DNA from: Choanephora cucurbitarum
Taxonomy: Eukaryota > Mucoromycota > Mucoromycetes > Mucorales > Choanephoraceae
Length of the DNA: 64,000 bases
Assembly (NCBI GenBank): GCA_025331435.1
Contig: JAIWNI010000045.1
Coordinates: 1-64,000, forward strand
Reading direction: 5' to 3'
Positions within the stretch are counted from its first letter, which is position 1; every line of letters starts with the position of its first letter. Positions 60,091-64,000 of this stretch are shown here, piece by piece. The notes beneath the pieces were generated by a model, which searched no databases, was not told the origin of the DNA, and saw nothing but the letters and a program-made list of their open reading frames with translations. The translations under genes were made by a program, and so were the position numbers.

Positions 60091-62038
60091 ATTGTATTAT
60101 GATGAGGAGGTCATTAGTATTAGTGTTAGTAGCAACAAGAAAATATGTCCAGTGGGCTCAGCTATCAACAATCCCGTCACTCTCTAGTAATAGCAGTTAC
60201 TTTCCTTATTTTCACTGATCTCAGAGAATACTATCAGTTCTTCATAGTATTATCATTCAGACCAAGCCATGATGATAGTTACATCTGGTGTCTATGTAAA
60301 AGTAAGATATGAAGATAGGACCTCTGTCATACATACACTTCTTCTATGCTTAGAGGTATGGCATGAAAAAAGAATAATGACAGTGTCAGACAAGTACGTG
60401 TGTTTGTATGCGTCATTCTATTATCTTGTTGCCACTGATCATCTCAATGCATGTCAATCATGCCAAATTCATAACATCTGCCACTTTTTGTAAATTTTAT
60501 ATAAAACAATCGTATAGCATCACTTTTTCCAATTCTTTAAATTTTAGGGCCTGATTTCCTCTGTAGTGTTAGAGTCAAAGCATAATTTCACTGCTTTAAA
60601 AATTTCATTGTTTTCGATGGCTTTGTTGTTGCTCTTTATCTGATGTATTCACATGCCATGTCACGTGTAAAAGTCTCTTGTGGTTCTCAACATTAGCCTG
60701 ATGTTGCAGTTAGTGTATACAGATATATATATATATATATATATATATGTGTATACCATTGAAAGTATACGATTATGCTGTAAGTACCTTATATACCCTC
60801 TTTGTTGTCGTCATTGTGTCGAAAGCTGTGATGTCTTGTATCTATGTCTCTATTTTGTTTGCTCATGTTCATCATACTCATTTGTAATGACAATTGTATA
60901 TGTCTATCTCCTTCAAGCCTTTACAACACAGCCTGATAAAGCTCCAAATGACATCAGAAACTAAAAAACAAAAAGAAAAGACAAGCGAAATCTTTCTTTC
61001 TTTTTTCGCTATCTTAAAGTTGTCGATATTGATACTAGTAAAGCCCATACAAACAATCTTTTCGACATTCTTGCGTGACGATGACAAACATGTTGCTGAT
61101 CTGGAAAAGAGATGTGGCAGGCTTACCTAAGCAAGTAGGGCCTAAGACCAGGTTCATGTGACTGACATTAGTAGATATATGGGACTATGTTGCGGTGATA
61201 GATAATGCAATATATGCATTGCTGTATATATTTGCAGATTATTAATAGATTAGGGCTGTAAATCATGAGCCAAAAACAAAAGTGTGCCTGAGCATGAAGG
61301 ACTCTCAACTTGCTGAGGCTCAACGCTTTTTTTTCTACTCTCCCTTTCCTTCTCTTTTTAACATTTGGAAAATAGAGAATTAAAGAAAACAAGCCATGCC
61401 TTAATTTGTCATTTTAGCTCAAAATTGTTACCCTTCTACGCTTGTATATTAGGGACTTAGTGTCGTAGGTAGCTGGGAAATGCGTGATATAGCCAAGGGA
61501 CAGATAGGTATAGACCACACCTTTAAAATTCAAGTAGTGACTAGTTGTAGCTACAGAGAATAAATGCAATTTATTGACTTTTGTCCAAATTTTATCAATG
61601 AAGGCGAGTGATTGGCTCGTGTTCCGAGTGAAAACTTATAGCTGTTTGATGTGGCTGTATGCTCTACTATATAATACTAGGTGTAAACATAATGCGCTTG
61701 ATATCTTGACTCTATAAAACATAATGCTAAAGCAAAGCCAAGTCTCAGTAGTGCACCAATGAGTAGACTTTCCATTTATCTAAGAGTGTGGATACATCGA
61801 AAATAAGTATTAATTTTCTAATCAATAAACACATAGTGCTTTACCATCTGCTAACTAGCTTAAAGTTACATCTATCAAAACTTTGATATCGAATGAGCAA
61901 CAACGCTTTTTCTTCTTCATTGTATAAAGGATAACTAAATGGAATGCATACTCTCAAATTTTAAGTTGTTTCAGAATAAATAGACGATTGAATATAACAA
62001 TAGATAAAAGGTAGCTGTTTGATAAGAGTGAAAGATTA

Positions 62039-62139
62039 CAGTCATCTCCCAATTTTGGGAACGTTCTTGACTCCCTCAACGCTGTTCCCTAAATCAATTT
62101 TGTTCCCTAAGTCTCGTTCGCTAAATTGGGGGATGACTA
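62039..62139. mobile_element. Pogo/Tc1-type MITE, subfamily 1
   Basis: A 101-bp element flanked by TA, with ends cagtcatctcccaatttt and aaattgggggatgacta and internal gttccctaa repeats. It is nested in Y copy F. Confidence 0.75.
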
Positions 62140-62270
62140 TACACATCAGTTGAAATCTGAATTCTACCAATAAAATTTCGTGTAGACAAAGTAAAGGATT
62201 TGCATTATTATGAATGGACTGAGATATAGTGATGAGTCAGTTTGAAAACTGAACAGAAAAAAAGAAATCT

Positions 62271-64000
62271 TAGAACGGTCATTTTGACAATTGCCATTGA
62301 ATAAAAAGTAAACAATACGGGTGAAATTAGTACCTGTATAAAAATAGAAGTTGTATACAATGCCCTTGTTATAATGTTAACCATATTTCTATTGCTTGTT
62401 TGAACAAAACCTGTATTGAATATTATAAACTAAGGATAAGTCCTTACAAACTGAAAGTGATTAGCTAGCAACTTAGTCGACCACAATAAAACAAGACAAA
62501 TACAAAAATAGTATATTGGAACAAAATAAAGTCATCTTTCGAACTATGGAATAAAATTTAGGAAATCATTTTTATCAAATTAGTTTAATTTAACGATGGA
62601 TTTGGAAAACTTGAAGTTTGGTTATTGCATGGAATCCTTTGTCATTGCTTCAAGGAATAATAAACAGTTGTCTAAAAATCTGTTTATTATTTTACCTCGT
62701 ATGCTGCTTGCAAAATCCAGTAAAGTTTAAGGTAATTGTAGAAAATTATGTACAACACCTTGTAACCCAGTTTTAGCTAATATACAGCGACGAATACTTT
62801 ATATGTCATAGCAGCCGCTTATTGAATCATAGTCATCTTCAAGAGTGTGTTGTCATTAAAGAACGATATTGGTAGGTAATGTTTAGTCAAATTGTTAATA
62901 TATCAACAACTATAGGTTGCATTGTAATTATGTGCTATCGCTTACCATTTACAATTTTTTTTCTGTATTGGATGTTGTGCATCAGCTACTTTATGTACTT
63001 TCATCATTGTATAACAGTAAAGTAAGCATTCATTATATGTCATGTATGAACATTGTGAACACGATTTAAGGACGAGTTACAAATGGGGTTTTTCATTATT
63101 ACAATTAGCTAGACATAGTAACTAAAGTCAAGTCACCGAAAATGCACGAGAATAAGACTAGCAAATCAATCTACTCCAGCCTTTTAATGACATAATTATA
63201 GGACAAAATGTTTAATTTTTGTGGAAAACATGATCAGAGCGTTGCTCTAACCATGAAATACACTAAAAACAAAGAAAACTCTAATGTCTATTTTACCACC
63301 CTCACACAAGTTAGACAATCATAAAATTGGTCGTAAGAGAACCATAACCTGATAGATGAAGGTTTATTACGCCTAACATTGTTCATTACAAGTATTTAAA
63401 CTGACTAGCTTAAATCCTAAAAGAAGTTGAATTGTTGAAAAATAAGCAAAAACAAAAATCTATACTTGGGCATCCGTCTAAACAGTATATCTAGCTTAGG
63501 AACAACTAACTTATGACAAACTGAATTTTACTTCAATGTTTTAATTTCTTTAAGGCTGCTTTCTTATAGGACACATGAGGTCAAGCAAATGGTATTTCAT
63601 TCTTTGAAATAAACTTCGCCATATGAGATTAGACTCTTGAATTGAGCAAAAACTCATGCTAAGCATTGTTAGCCTGAAAACTATGGTACACTCGTTTTCC
63701 ACCTTGTAATTTTTAGCCGAATGGTAGAATGATAGAGGCAAATAAGGATCACTACATTTCTGCGGGTTTGACTATCTTAATTTGTATTGTTGGCCTTTTA
63801 ACAATGCGTAGCTAATCTTATATATCGAGAAAACTGATGGTCGGCACAAAGCACAAAACACTTTTATTCCGGGGAATCAAGTGTCATAATGCTCCCAAAT
63901 AACTGCTTAGCAAGTTACTTAGATACATGTATCAGTATAAAAAAACAACTGATTAGTTGCACTAAAATAGTTAGCCTATCGAAGCATATTTTATTTTTGT
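62271..64000. other. AT-rich end of window without a recognisable gene
   Basis: A 63-codon ORF (63,550-63,741, minus) and a 44-codon frame at about 62,596 (plus) are unrecognised and lack gene-like leaders. Confidence 0.4.

Larger units (their letters stand above)
59791..62270 (-). mobile_element. Family Y repeat, copy F
   Basis: It starts with tagtgtcaagcatctggtgt and follows the landmark order of copy B up to gatgagtcag (62,231). The right TIR is missing. It contains an AT microsatellite (60,723-60,748), an expanded cataatccataatc array near its left end and one MITE. It is more diverged than the arm copies. No coding capacity. Confidence 0.65.

Overview
The window looks like a repeat-dense, AT-rich stretch of a fungal nuclear genome, most likely an early-diverging (Mucoromycota-type) fungus. 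Three things point this way: pyrimidine-rich leaders directly upstream of start codons (15.3-15.42 kb, 5.2 kb, 49.1 kb), genes split by very short GTAAGT...AG introns of about 50-60 nt, and a mix of Helitron-type PIF1 helicase remnants with a KDZ transposon. The phylum is an inference, because no rRNA or conserved housekeeping gene is present to confirm it. Only one ordinary host-like gene is convincing, an orphan membrane protein at 15.4-16.1 kb. A second candidate, a tail-anchored proline-rich protein, lies at 4.6-5.2 kb.

Layout. 0-1.9 kb: the broken 3' half of a Helentron-like gene, a PIF1 helicase fused to an endonuclease/exonuclease/phosphatase domain. 2.0-3.3 kb: a partial copy of a large non-coding repeat called family Y here. 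7.4-11.9 kb: copy 1 of a second large non-coding repeat called family W-X. 12.1-13.8 kb: two small TA-flanked MITEs and a second, decayed PIF1 pseudogene. 15.4-16.1 kb: the orphan gene. 17.2-18.2 kb: a decayed W fragment carrying a tRNA-like sequence. 18.5-31.7 kb and 35.3-56.4 kb: a giant inverted duplication. Its inner arms (about 27.1-31.7 and 35.3-39.9 kb) are almost identical and its outer parts are several percent diverged. Both arms carry W-X, Y and a non-repeated segment. 58.3 kb: a tRNA-derived SINE-like sequence. 59.0-62.3 kb: another X and Y copy in the opposite orientation. The final 1.7 kb shows no gene.

The most notable feature is a complete 7,130-bp KDZ (Kyakuja-Dileera-Zisupton) transposon at 42,244-49,373, inserted in the right arm only. 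It has 176-bp terminal inverted repeats differing at one base, a perfect 8-bp target duplication (gatccacc), a 12-exon transposase with the KDZ catalytic motifs, and an upstream intact 4-exon, 371-aa gene of unknown function on the same strand. The left arm keeps the unoccupied target site at about 25.5 kb, so filled and empty sites lie in one window. The transposase reads through in frame except for one extra nucleotide near 44,820.

The large W-X and Y repeats carry no recognisable transposase. Y has about 100-bp imperfect terminal inverted repeats, outer tandem copies of a 14-bp motif, and many ttcattgtt/aacaatgaa motifs. It looks like a non-autonomous DNA transposon family whose mobilising enzyme is not in the window.
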